A stretch of 64,000 bases of DNA, from the NCBI GenBank assembly GCA_951213105.1, contig OX578135.1, positions 160,385,250-160,449,249 of the forward strand, in the 5' to 3' direction. A program made the translations under genes and the position numbers. Source of the stretch: Amaurobius ferox. Taxonomy: Eukaryota > Arthropoda > Arachnida > Araneae > Amaurobiidae. Below are positions 1 to 11,249 of the stretch, piece after piece (position 1 is the stretch's first letter; each line of letters begins with the position of its first letter). Under the pieces are notes generated by a model that did not search any database, was not told where the DNA came from, and saw only the letters and a list, made by a program, of their open reading frames with translations.

Positions 1-779
1 AAGCCCGAAGACCAAATCCGAGCCAAATTAAGACAGATTTCTCTAAGTTTTGACCGAGCCTGTTAGGTCATGGTCAATGTCTTGAAAAGTTGTAAAACAA
101 TTAAATGTAATATGCAACATACTTTTGAATATTTCGTAAACCGAAGTAAAAGAAAAACAGCTTTTAACTTAATTTCAACCACAAAGATGGCACGCACTCA
201 TGGTTTTGGCACATTTGTATAAACTTTTCAAACTGGGTCAGGTCGAGTCGAGTCCCTTCGACTTCGAGTCGGGCCATCTTTGAACACTACATTTTAAAAT
301 TCCGATTCTATTGGTGACAACGGATGAAGTCCTCTCTCGGGGATTGGACTCTGATTCTATTGAAACTGATAAAGTTATAAAATTTCTGGCCGTTGCAGCC
401 ACAGTACTGTGGCTGCAGCTAAATAATTGTGAATGAAAGTTGAGAACGAAAGGGCACAAAGGAACCTAAAGCTTTCCTAAGAACGAAAAATTAAATATGC
501 AGTTGAGTGGAACATAACGGAGCTCACATTGCCATTTCTAAGAACTTAAAATATAATGAAAATAAAACAATAAGGAATAATAGATCAATTTAACAATTGA
601 ATAAATATAGAAAACAGTTATGCCAAAATACCGTTATTTTCTTATTAATACCTGAATTAAAATACCGACAAAATTTGGCTGGTAGTGGTTGGGTAGAATC
701 AGTATAGTATACAGATTCTATCTATTCATATAAATATGTCCCGTTCCTTGGAAAGTCGTAGGGAAGCCTTGCACTAGCC
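1..779. other. AT-rich stretch, no gene seen
   Basis: I see no coding exon, RNA gene or clear repeat here. A short CG-bearing patch around 237-275 repeats GTCGAGTC-like words on both strands and may be a small palindrome. Short open frames show no recognisable domain. Confidence 0.5.
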
Positions 780-801
780 CAGTGGTCTTCAACCCGCGAC
801 C
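780..801 (+). mobile_element. hAT-type terminal repeat fragment
   Basis: The run CAGTGGTCTTCAACCCGCGA resembles the CAGTGGTTCTCAACC...GCGGCCC inverted termini of Charlie-like hAT transposons. A second such end is at 24501. No partner terminus was found nearby, so this is a solitary relic end. Confidence 0.4.
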
Positions 802-1044
802 CGACAATTAACTTTTAGGAAAATTTCCTTTTGTAAAACGAAAAAAAAAAGTATGCTTTGACTATATTTTAAGTTAAAAAAAATCATTTTAAAGCAGTTT
901 TATATACTGCTTTTAGAGTACATATGTGGTAGGAAGTTTCATTGAAGAATTTACAAAATGCATAAGATATTAGAATGTGATATCTAAATCTGATATCAGA
1001 AGAATTTTCAGAGTCCACTTCAACGATAAGAGCTTGCAATATTT

Positions 1045-1116
1045 GTCCCAGTAGCTCAACGGTAGAGCGTCAACTGGTCATTTCAGAGATCCAGGATTCG
1101 GTTTCCGATTGGGGCA
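1045..1116 (+). pseudogene. tRNA-like pseudogene or SINE head
   Basis: The 72 nt fit a class I tRNA layout: a 7-bp acceptor stem (GTCCCAG with TTGGGGC, including G-T pairs), a good D arm (GCTC/GAGC with loop AACGGTA), and TTCG in the T loop. The loop at the anticodon position reads GTC (Asp), but the anticodon stem has three mismatches and base 33 is G rather than T. It is therefore probably a decayed tRNA or the head of a tRNA-derived SINE. Its 3' end plus the following CAA-GCTCTTTAC words recur at 1336-1372, which supports a repeat. Confidence 0.5.
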
Positions 1117-1182
1117 ACAAGGCTCTTTACAAAATTCATTTTCTTTTTCATTTTTTCATAAAGCATTAAATTGAGTTTCATC

Positions 1183-1251
1183 ACACAAAATAACAACTGC
1201 TCTGTGTCCTAGCACGAGCCAGACGGTCTGGGCTTTCGACACAAAATAACA
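1183..1251 (+). mobile_element. Very short LINE tail insertion with target duplication
   Basis: A 13-bp direct repeat (ACACAAAATAACA at 1183-1195 and 1239-1251) brackets 43 bp ending in AGACGGTCTGGGCTTTCG. That ending matches LINE tails at 4888-4907 and 20303-20320. It looks like an extreme 5' truncation of a non-LTR element made by target-primed reverse transcription. Confidence 0.55.
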
Positions 1252-1335
1252 GGAATACTTTTTGAAATGACCCCAAATTTGTAAGTTTAATTCAATTTTC
1301 GATTTCACTTGGTGACTGGACGCATTTGCAAATGA

Positions 1336-1372
1336 CGGTTCCCGGTTGGGGCAGCAAGACTCTTTACAAATT
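1336..1372 (+). repeat. Partial copy of the tRNA-like 3' end
   Basis: GGTTCCCGGTTGGGGCAGCA followed by AGACTCTTTACAAATTCA closely matches 1099-1135. It is a fragment of the same tRNA-derived repeat. Confidence 0.45.
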
Positions 1373-1463
1373 CAGAAAATGTTCTGATATCCCATGGATG
1401 TATGCAATGCAATAAGTTAATGCAGTAAAACACGCAAAAATCTCTTCGCTTTTATTTAAAAAA

Positions 1464-2417
1464 TCTGATGTGGGCAACACATGACTTTCCTTATATAATG
1501 TAATGAATTTACTACTTTTACAGTAAAAAAATAGGATTTTCTTGTAGTAGATACTAATATTCTTTCCAAGATATTGAATTTTCGACAATTAGTCGTCATT
1601 TTCATTGATTTAGCGTCATTTTTATCCATTTGGCGAGATTTTCGTTAATTTGGCAACATTTCAAAAAAGTCGCCAAGTTGGCGACATTCCGCCAAATTCG
1701 TCGCCAAAATCTCGCCAAGCGTTATGCACTAAGAAATAAATTTTTCTTAAAGCAGATAAATGACTATTGGCGTTCAAATACAAAAGTATTATTCAAAGTA
1801 TCTTTTTTCAAGAATGGAACGAGCTAGATCCACGAGAAGGATGTCACTCAATTTATCGCATGGTATTACATATGAAAAGTAAACATGTTTCTCATTAGGA
1901 AATATTTTTCTTTTTATTTTATATGACTTTTTGATATTTTTTTTAAAAAATGTACAATATCTCGAGAACGGTTCACGTTAGCGTTCTAAAATTTATGTCA
2001 ATCGTTTTCTAATGAAAAATTACATAAGAAATGTCTATTTGCGTAACTTTATTAGTAGTTTTAATTTTTTGACGATTTTTTCAAAATTTCATTCGAAAAT
2101 TTAGGGGGGTTCTGAACATTCGATTGCGTATAAAAACAATAGGCTTCCAGTGTTTACGAATTGTGATTTTTGTACCAAATTTGGTTCGAATCGGTCCATT
2201 CGTTCGTCAGTTATCGTCTCCACAGACTCACTGACACACACACACACATACACACATACTTTCACACACACACACACACACACACACAGACATCACTTCA
2301 AAAATGTTTGATTCGTGATCAGGGATGCTTGAAACGTGCTCTCCCGTCGAAAACTCGAATTCGAATTTTCGACCCCGTCACAATACTTTCCTTATACATT
2401 ATGTATATAAGGAAAGT
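1464..2417 (+). mobile_element. Hairpin-capped element, family 1, copy 1
   Basis: Non-coding repeat of about 950 bp. It opens with TCTGATGTGGGCAACACATG, which contains a small hairpin (ATGTG/CACAT), then ACTTTCCTTATATAATG. It closes with a longer hairpin whose reverse complement begins ACTTTCCTTATATACATAATG, so the inner end sequences form subterminal inverted repeats. It holds a cluster of GCCAA/TTGGC words near 1630-1722 and a CA microsatellite near 2235-2290. A HINE/DINE-1-like (Helentron-associated) identity is inferred from this layout; a Helitron-type 3' CTRR end is not seen. Confidence 0.7.
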
Positions 2418-3104
2418 AAAAATTGCATATTTCGTAATGTCTTTGACAAGAGAAAATTTATTAGACAATCGACTGATTTCCTAATCGGACTAATGGTGAA
2501 ATGTGTTTTAAAATATAGGGGAACATGTGTCATACTAACATCGCATTTTGGAAAAATAGAAAAAACTTCACATAACTTGTGAAAAAGTTCTAAGATGATG
2601 AACCACAATCCAAACTGCATTCAAATCCGAAGCATCCCTCCTATTTAACCACGATTATCGCTTTCCACCAGAAAAAAAGAAGTAATGCGAGGCAACTAAG
2701 GTTAAAAATATTCAGTTATTTTGGAGTTAACTTGTATTTCTGGCATTTGACTTGAAATGATTTCTAAATCTATAGAAGGCTTCCTTTCGGAGTTCCTTAC
2801 ATTTTGTAATGCCCATTTTAAAGTGCGATCAATACCAAGCTTTGTTTCGTAGAAAAAGCGTGATAAAGCACGTGCTGATGAGTGATTAAAACGTTATGCA
2901 GAAAAACTTTCAGCATTACTATTTCTGATAAATAGCAATAACCACAAAAACTGCCGAAGGGTGATAATGTAATAACACTGGTTTCAGTGCTAGGCATATA
3001 TGTGAACGACCATTTCAAGCCAAAATGTTCTTTTATTACCTTATATTTAAAAAGAAAATGTATTTTCAAATCACTTCCGAAAATGTGTTGTTTACAAATG
3101 CTGG
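2418..3104. other. No gene or named repeat seen
   Basis: AT-rich DNA between a hairpin-capped element and a LINE relic. The open frames are short, overlap on both strands and carry no domain I recognise. Confidence 0.45.
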
Positions 3105-3725
3105 TCGTTTGACCGCTAGGCCATTAGACAGCGAGTTTTCCAGTATTTTGCAATGATTGAATCAAAATTCACTAGTGCAATGCACTCGTTCAAATGTTTT
3201 CCAGACATAGGATGTCCTAAGTCACATAAAATACAATCCGGGAAAGTAGCAAGTTCGATTCGATGGAGATGAGCCCCGAGATAGTCATGACCAATCGGAT
3301 GTCCGAGCCTCGCAACTGCTTCTCGTCAAGGAGCCTCTGGAATGATAGAAATGTTCTTGCTGAGGGCGTTCCATGACTTTGCCTTGGATGCCTCTAGAGA
3401 TTCTGCCTCAATTTCTTTTTTGTGTAGCATTTTCATGTACAGTTGTGCTGAATGAAAAGTCATAGGCGTTGAGAATCTCTGCTAAACCATAGCACCTTTT
3501 TTTGGACAAAAAGTCCGCTTTTTCATTTCCTGGTATTCCGCAATGCGCAGGCACCCACTGTGAGGTGATTCTGTGCGTTAGGTCTTTTAAAGGCGACTTC
3601 ATCTCTTAAATCCGTGTACAATTGTTTCTCTGGTTGCCAGAAAGTGCCTGGAAGGCCGAACTAGAATCCGAGAGGATAGCCACTCTGTTCCGAAAATGGT
3701 CAACGTACTAATAAAATTGCAGATT
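3105..3725 (-). pseudogene. Non-LTR retrotransposon relic: RNase H and C-terminal region
   Basis: On the minus strand the frames read, in order, an RNase H-like AILSDSSSAFQAL, then ITSQWVPAHCGIPGNEKADF (the WxPxHxGxxGNExAD signature of LINE RNase H, about 3535-3602), then GHDYLGAHLHRI and PDCILC with a DLGHPMS context, then HLNECIALVNFDSIIAKYW, ending in a stop near 3118. This order is known from the 3' part of Jockey-like elements. Frames change several times and the upstream reverse transcriptase is absent, so it is a dead 5'-truncated copy. The exact clade is uncertain. Confidence 0.75.
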
Positions 3726-3836
3726 TTCTGACTATACTAAGTTTTTTCTCTCCATTTGACCAATTCCTACCTTTTCAGGATGAACAATAATACTTGAGAA
3801 TGGTGGTGAAAAGATTTCCAATGGTTGAAATGTTCT

Positions 3837-4932
3837 ACGTCTTATTCAACAACACCGCGTGCTGTTGGCACATTTCGGGCGCGGTATCCCGGTGGTTTGC
3901 GCGCTGGATTTGCACGCTGCTACAACTGCCGCTGTGTTCATGCGGAGTACGATCACGTTAAGGGTGAGCGTCAGTAAATTTTCTGCCCTATCCGGGCTTT
4001 GTTAACTTTCGCGGCACTCATATTTCGCCGAAATTCTGCTCAAACAGTTGCGAAATATTTTCTTATAGATAAAATGCTATGCTTAGATTACATTAAAACT
4101 AAATTTAATACCCAATAAAACATAGAATATATGTTTTATTTTAATTTAAAATATTTTGGTGCTGCCATCTGTTGTCGTAATTTAATTCATAACGACTATT
4201 TTATTTTTTAATGAACATATTTAAATGTGTATTCCTTCTAATACGCTATTAAATACAACAACAGATCATATATAATGCCATAATCACGGAAAGGTAATTT
4301 ATCATTCTACAAATTTGATAAAGGATCTGAATGTACATCACTGAGGACTGCAGTTTTATCTTCAAGTTCCTTTGTCTTCAAGTCCAAGTTCAATTACGTT
4401 TCCGTGATTATGGCATTATATATGATCTGTTGTTGTATTTAATAGCGTATTAGAAGGAATAGACATTTAAAAATGTTCATTAAAAAATAAAAATAGTCGG
4501 TATGAATTAAATTACGACAACAGATGGCAGCACCAAAAATATTTTGAATTGAAATAAAACATATATTCTATGTTTTATTGGGTATTAAATTTAGTTTTAA
4601 TATAATCTAAGCATAGCATTTTATCTATAAGAAAATATTTCGCAACTGTTTGAGCAGAATTTCGGCGAAATATGTGTGTGTGCCGCGAAAGTTAACAAAG
4701 CGCGGATAGGGCAGAAAATTTACTGACGCTCACCCTTAAACATGTGGGTCCGTAAGTTCTTCCGAGAGGTTGGTGGTAGGGGAAGGAGGGTACGGTTCCT
4801 GTGGATGCCTCCCCCACTGGGTTCCGGTCTAAATTGGGTGGCACTTCCCGACCGTCCAAACAGTTACCTTACACCTTTCTGGTAGGTCGGACGATCTAGG
4901 TCTCAACAACAACAACAACGTCTTATTCAACA
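3837..4932 (+). mobile_element. LINE-like retroposon with 15-bp target duplication, split by a fold-back element
   Basis: ACGTCTTATTCAACA occurs at 3837-3851 and again at 4918-4932. Between the copies lies about 290 bp of GC-richer retroposon sequence (3852-3961 and 4736-4917). It ends in GGTCGGACGATCTAGG and an (AAC)n tail, the usual non-LTR 3' tail. A TTAA-flanked fold-back element sits inside. The region around 4828-4856 (CCACTGGGTTCCGGTCTAAA) recurs at 45600-45627. Confidence 0.7.
3962..4735. mobile_element. TTAA-flanked fold-back (piggyBac-like MITE), copy 1
   Basis: Non-coding element of 774 bp flanked by TTAA (3958-3961, 4736-4739). Inverted repeats of roughly 320 bp begin GGGTGAGCGTCAGTAAA and end in its complement; the arms surround a unique loop near 4290-4390. 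TTAA target duplication is the hallmark of the piggyBac superfamily. The terminal GGGTG does not match the commonest piggyBac ends, so the assignment is inference. A second copy lies in the whirlin intron. Confidence 0.75.
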
Positions 4933-4990
4933 TTCATTTTGAGTCAAAATTGCACATATGTCATCTATTCACTTAAAATATTATTTTAGA

Positions 4991-7900
4991 AATGCAGTAG
5001 CACTCCAGAAAAAAATAACTTTGACATATTTTTACTATCTTCAAGAAAGCTAAATATTTAATTCTTTTCCCTCGTAAAGCCATTTCAAAACTGGGGTAAA
5101 AAAATTGCAATGAATGCAGTAGCACTCCAGAAAAAAATAACTTTGAAATGACATATTTTTACTATCTTCAAGAAAGCTAAATACTTAATTCTTTTCCCTC
5201 GTAAAGCCATTTCAAAACTGGGGTAAAAAAATTGCAATGAATGCAGTAGCACTCCAGAAAAAAATAACTTTGAAATGACATATTTTTACTATCTTCAAGA
5301 AAGCTAAATACTTAATTCTTTTCCCTCGTAAAGCCATTTCAAAACTGGGGTAAAAAAATTGCAATGAATGCAGTAGCACTCCAGAAAAAAATAACTTTGA
5401 AATGACATATTTTTACTATCTTCAAGAAAGCTAAATACTTAATTCTTTTCCCTCGTAAAGCCATTTCAAAACTGGGGTAAAAAAATTGCAATGAATGCAG
5501 TAGCACTCCAGAAAAAAATAACTTTGAAATGACATATTTTTACTATCTTCAAGAAAGCTAAATACTTAATTCTTTTCCCTCGTAAAGCCATTTCAAAACT
5601 GGGGTAAAAAAATTGCAATGAATGCAGTAGCACTCCAGAAAAAAATAACTTTGAAATGACATATTTTTACTATCATCAAGATAGCTAAATACTTAATTCT
5701 TTTCCCTCGTAAAGCCATTTCAAAACTGGGGTAAAAAAATTGCAATGAATGCAGTAGCACTCCAGAAAAAAATAACTTTGAAATGACATATTTTTACTAT
5801 CATCAAGAAAGCTAAATACTTAATTCTTTTCCCTCGTAAAGCCATTTCAAAACTGGGGTAAAAAAATTGCAATGAATGCAGTAGCACTCCAGAAAAAAAT
5901 AACTTTGAAATGACATATTTTTACTATCATCAAGAAAGCTAAATACTTAATTCTTTTCCCTCGTAAATCCATTTCAAAACTGGGGTAAAAAAATTGCAAT
6001 GAATGCAGTAGCACTCCAGAAAAAAATAACTTTGAAATGACATATTTTTACTATCATCAAGAAAGCTAAATACTTAATTCTTTTCCCTCGTAAAGCCATT
6101 TCAAAACTGGGGTAAAAAAATTGCAATGAATGCAGTAGCACTCCAGAAAAAAATAACTTTGAAATGACATATTTTTACTATCTTCAAGAAAGCTAAATAT
6201 TTAATTCTTTTCCCTCGTAAAGCCATTTCAAAACTGGGGTAAAAAAATTGCAATGAATGCAGTAGCACTCCAGAAAAAAATAACTTTGAAATGACATATT
6301 TTTGCTATCATCAAGAAAGCTAAATACTTAATTCTTTTCCCTCGTAAAGCCATTTCAAAACTGGGGTAAAAAAATTGCAATGAATGCAGTAGCACTCCAG
6401 AAAAAAATAACTTTGAAATGACATATTTTTACTATCTTCAAGAAAGCTAAATATTTAATTCTTTTCCCTCGTAAAGCCATTTCAAAACTGGGGTAAAAAA
6501 ATTGCAATGAATGCAGTAGCACTCCAGAAAAAAATAACTTTGAAATGACATATTTTTACTATCATCAAGAAAGCTAAATACTTAATTCTTTTCCCTCGTA
6601 AAGCCATTTCAAAACTGGGGTAAAAAAATTGCAATGAATGCAGTAGCACTCCAGAAAAAAATAACTTTGAAATGACATATTTTTACTATCATCAAGAAAG
6701 CTAAATACTTAATTCTTTTCCCTCGTAAAGCCATTTCAAAACTGGGGTAAAAAAATTGCAATGAATGCAGTAGCACTCCAGAAAAAAATAACTTTGAAAT
6801 GACATATTTTTACTATCATCAAGAAAGCTAAATATTTAATTCTTTTCCCTCGTAAAGCCATTTCAAAACTGGGGTAAAAAAATTGCAATGAATGCAGTAG
6901 CACTCCAGAAAAAAATAACTTTGAAATGACATATTTTTACTATCATCAAGAAAGCTAAATACTTAATTCTTTTCCCTCGTAAAGCCATTTCAAAACTGGG
7001 GTAAAAAAATTGCAATGAATGCAGTAGCACTCCAGAAAAAAATAACTTTGAAATGACATATTTTTACTATCATCAAGAAAGCTAAATACTTAATTCTTTT
7101 CCCTCGTAAAGCCATTTCAAAACTGGGGTAAAAAAATTGCAATGAATGCAGTAGCACTCCAGAAAAAAATAACTTTGAAATGACATATTTTTACTATCTT
7201 CAAGAAAGCTAAATATTTAATTCTTTTCCCTCGTAAAGCCATTTCAAAACTGGGGTAAAAAAATTGCAATGAATGCAGTAGCACTCCAGAAAAAAATAAC
7301 TTTGAAATGACATATTTTTACTATCATCAAGAAAGCTAAATATTTAATTCTTTTCCCTCGTAAAGCCATTTCAAAACTGGGGTAAAAAAATTGCAATGAA
7401 TGCAGTAGCACTCCAGAAAAAAATAACTTTGAAATGACATATTTTTACTATCATCAAGAAAGCTAAATATTTAATTCTTTTCCCTCGTAAAGCCATTTCA
7501 AAACTGGGGTAAAAAAATTGCAATGAATGCAGTAGCACTCCAGAAAAAAATAACTTTGAAATGACATATTTTTACTATCTTCAAGAAAGCTAAATATTTA
7601 ATTCTTTTCCCTCGTAAAGCCATTTCAAAACTGGGGTAAAAAAATTGCAATGAATGCAGTAGCACTCCAGAAAAAAATAACTTTGAAATGACATATTTTT
7701 ACTATCATCAAGAAAGCTAAATATTTAATTCTTTTCCCTCGTAAAGCCATTTCAAAACTGGGGTAAAAAAATTGCAATGAATGCAGTAGCACTCCAGAAA
7801 AAAATAACTTTGAAATGACATATTTTTACTATCATCAAGAAAGCTAAATACTTAATTCTTTTCCCTCGTAAAGCCATTTCAAAACTGGGGTAAAAAAATT

Positions 7901-8595
7901 GCAATGAATGCAGTAGCACTCCAGAAAAAAATAACTTTGAAATGACATATTTTTACTATCATCAAGAAAGCTAAATACTTAATTCTTTTCCCTCGTAAAG
8001 CCATTTCAAAACTGGGGTAAAAAAATTGCAATGAATGCAGTAGCACTCCAGAAAAAAATAACTTTGAAATGACATATTTTTACTATCTTCAAGAAAGCTA
8101 AATATTTAATTCTTTTCCCTCGTAAAGCCATTTCAAAACTGGGGTAAAAAAATTGCAATGAATGCAGTAGCACTCCAGAAAAAAATAACTTTGAAATGAC
8201 ATATTTTTACTATCATCAAGAAAGCTAAATACTTAATTCTTTTCCCTCGTAAAGCCATTTCAAAACTGGGGTAAAAAAATTGCAATGAATGCAGTAGCAC
8301 TCCAGAAAAAAATAACTTTGAAATGACATATTTTTACTATCATCAAGAAAGCTAAATACTTAATTCTTTTCCCTCGTAAAGCCATTTCAAAACTGGGGTA
8401 AAAAAATTGCAATGAATGCAGTAGCACTCCAGAAAAAAATAACTTTGAAATGACATATTTTTACTATCATCAAGAAAGCTAAATACTTAATTCTTTTCCC
8501 TCGTAAAGCCATTTCAAAACTGGGGTAAAAAAATTGCAATGAATGCAGTAGCACTCCAGAAAAAAATAACTTTGAAATGACATGTTTTTACTATC
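4991..8595. repeat. 127-bp satellite, 28 units plus a partial
   Basis: The first unit is 122 bp, lacking 5 bases after ACTTTGA. It is followed by 27 units of exactly 127 bp (5113-8541) and a 54-bp partial. Each unit starts AATGCAGTAGCACTCCAG and holds a 9-bp inverted pair, TTTGAAATG and CATTTCAAA. Units are nearly identical and differ mainly at two sites (CTATCTTC or CTATCATC; AAATACTT or AAATATTT), with rare private changes (for example near 5681, 5967 and 6304). No open frame runs through it. The near-identity implies recent expansion or homogenisation. Confidence 0.95.
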
Positions 8596-8748
8596 CTTCC
8601 GGCATTATATTTTCAATATTGATGGACCTTCGCAGCCTTAATTACTTAACCGATTTTAATAACTGATGGCTCATATTGTGTGTTCTAGTAAGAAGTACAT
8701 GCTTATCTTTTAAGACTAAAAGATAAATTGGATTTGGAATTTAAAAAA

Positions 8749-9565
8749 TCTGATGTGGGCAGCACATGACTTTCCCTGCAGACTCATATCCACGTTCTCT
8801 TTATTTTAATTACATTTATTTCACTTTTATTCAATTTTCGTTCTCATTCGGTAACCGGGCTTATTTTCAAAGGTGGCGTAGGGAAAGTACGAAAAACTAA
8901 AATATCTCGAGAACGGCTAGTCCTAGTGTAATGGGGTTGGTCTTATTCTTTTCGTCGTTAAACATTACGTATTAAACGGGCATTTTATGGATATATCTGA
9001 GTATACCTAGTTCTTTAGTTTAGATTTTGAAGATTTTTGCGGGCCGTTTTGCAAAAAAAGGCAGGTTATTTTTTTTCGAATCGTACCAAAATCTAATCAG
9101 CACCAGAGTGACCTATACGTGACTTATCTACCGAATTTTGTGAAATTCGGTCCATTAGTTTTTCAGCTAGAGTGGATACAAGCTTTTGCGGGCCATTTCG
9201 CAAAAAAAGGCGGGTTCTTTTATTCCGAATCGTACCCAAAACTAATCAGCACCAGCCCCGCCCACAAGTGACTTACCTACCAAATTTTGTGAAATTCGGT
9301 CCATTAGTTTTTTAGTTACAGTGGATACAAAATCTGCACAGACAGACAGACACACAGACAGACAGACAGACAGACACACAGACAGACAGACAGACAGACA
9401 GACACACAGACAGACAGACAGACACACGCACAGACGTCACGCTAAAAATGGTTTTTTCGTATTCTAGAGGTCTCGAAACGTGTAGATCCGTCGAAAACTC
9501 GAGTTGTGATTTTCGGTATGATTCCAATACTTTCCCTATACATTACCATGTATTGCAGGGAAAGT
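8749..9565 (+). mobile_element. Hairpin-capped element, family 2, copy 1
   Basis: It starts with the same TCTGATGTGGGCAGCACATG cap as family 1 but then continues ACTTTCCCTGCAGACT. Its terminal hairpin (about 9530-9565) read in reverse gives ACTTTCCCTGCAATAC, so the inner ends match each other but not family 1. The interior is unrelated to family 1 in most of its length. It carries CGGTCCATTAGTTTTT-like words and a CAGA microsatellite at about 9338-9435. Confidence 0.65.
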
Positions 9566-10663
9566 AAAAAGGCGTCATAGATGAAACAGATTATTTTGAA
9601 ATCTTTCGAAAATATTTTTCTACCGTAAATCGAGGCTAAATCCTCAGGCGCGGTGGGAAAGATGTGTGCTTTAGAAAACCATTTTTAGTTTCGAACCCTA
9701 ATTTCCTCCAGAAAGGCAAACAATAAATGAATCTCAAAATGGGGTTTAAAAATTCAGACTCAATGAGACCTTATTTTCAATTTAGTAGTGATCGAGTAAT
9801 AATTAGTTTAAAATCATGAAATTGGAATGTGAAATACCAATTTTATCTGCTATATTTATTTTCCGATCATAACTTTTATTTTCTCCTGTCATTTGACGGA
9901 CAGTATAGCTCAGGTCCGTTTTTTACCGTACTCAATGCAGATAAATGCTGGGGGTCACAATTATTCAGGGGTCACATTGCCTCATCAACATTTCCTGTAA
10001 TTTTTTTAAATAGCCTTTAATAAAATGAGTTTTGAATATTTTGGGGCACATACAATCCTATTAGAAATAAAGCAATTTTAAAAACCGATAATTTTGTTCA
10101 ATTATAAAAAAAAATGTTATTTGCTGCTCAAACCCTCGGGTTAGTCGGGCGGCCTGGACCTTCTACTATGTATCAATAGTTTCTTCTGCCACGGCCATTT
10201 CTTTATTCGGATTTCTTTTGAGGTATTGAAATGGTGTTTTTTTTTTCAATAAATATGAAAGAGGGGAGTGTATAAAATTTTATTCAGCTGATTTCATTCT
10301 ACATCATTATTTCAGCAAGTATCGTTTAGGAAAAATTTCAAAAATTGAAATAACTTTTCGGTATGAATTTCGTATCGATTTTCTAATTGTATCATATCAA
10401 GTTTAAATTTTCATTTTATTTATGGGCCAGACGGCCCATAGTTTATTTTTTTAAAGGCAGTCATTTGGACAGCCATTAGTTAAATACTAATTATATAATA
10501 GGAATTTATCGTCTATGAGATAGCTAAAAATATTATTAAATATTTAAATGGACTAGTAATATGTACCAATAAAATTTTTATGATATATTTTATATAAAAA
10601 ATGTTTTCGTTTAACAAACAATCCGCTACCATCTCTAAGACGCTGTACCAAACAGAGGATTGA
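9566..10663. other. AT-rich stretch with one possible LINE tail
   Basis: No exon is recognised. Around 10133-10176, TAGTCGGGCGGCCTGGACCT resembles the LINE tail seen at 1220 and 20303, but no target duplication is evident. Confidence 0.4.
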
Positions 10664-10970
10664 AAAATATATATATATTGAAATATATATATATAGTTCA
10701 AATATATATATACTATGAGTAAAAACTTAAAGGGTTAAAAAAAGGGTCGAAGACTACTGCACGAGCAGATGTGTTTAGAGTGATAACCGCATTTAAGCAA
10801 TACCGGAAGAATTTCATTGAGGTTTCCGAGATTAAAAACCGCAGAGAAACCTTCAATAAATATGTGCGATTGTCTATAATCAATAGTCTCATAGTGGTAA
10901 AGATTACGGATTTTCAGAATCCTCGACCACAATACTGCAAATCGAGGGAATTCCCCCCCCCCCCCCCCCC
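10664..10970. repeat. TA microsatellite and poly(C) run
   Basis: AT-rich simple repeats occupy 10664-10712, and a run of 18 C lies at 10953-10970. The sequence between is not recognised. Confidence 0.7.
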
Positions 10971-11249
10971 GCAGTTATTTTGTTATCTTCTTAAATCTGA
11001 GCATCTTTTGTTAAATCAAAATATGAAGAGATAATAAACAGTCGTCGTAAAGTAGCAAGGTTCAAAATATAATGAGAACTTTTCGTTTTTAAATATTAAA
11101 ACCATTAAAAAACACATGAAAATTTGAAAACACTGTAATGGAAGAATATGATGAAAAAATTGGTGTGCACATGCGCTTTTTATTGGGTATTTATTTGCAA
11201 AAAATTTGCATACTATTGTTTTTAATAAAAAAAATTTCTGTGGGATGCT

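Noticed and set aside
1045..1116. A functional tRNA-Asp
   Set aside because: The anticodon stem has three mismatches, base 33 is not T, and its 3' part is repeated nearby as in a SINE.
1464..2417. Classical Helitron identity for family 1
   Set aside because: The TC start and terminal hairpin fit, but no CTRR end was seen, so only a Helentron/HINE-like layout is proposed.
4900..4920. Coding polyglutamine/asparagine tract
   Set aside because: The (AAC)n run is the tail of a retroposon ending exactly at its target duplication.
4991..8595. Regular direct repeats that could suggest a CRISPR array
   Set aside because: The units are contiguous 127-bp copies with no unique spacers, in a eukaryotic repeat-rich context.
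9242..9527. Cys/Val/Ser-rich open frames on the minus strand
   Set aside because: They are created by the CAGA microsatellite inside a hairpin-capped element.
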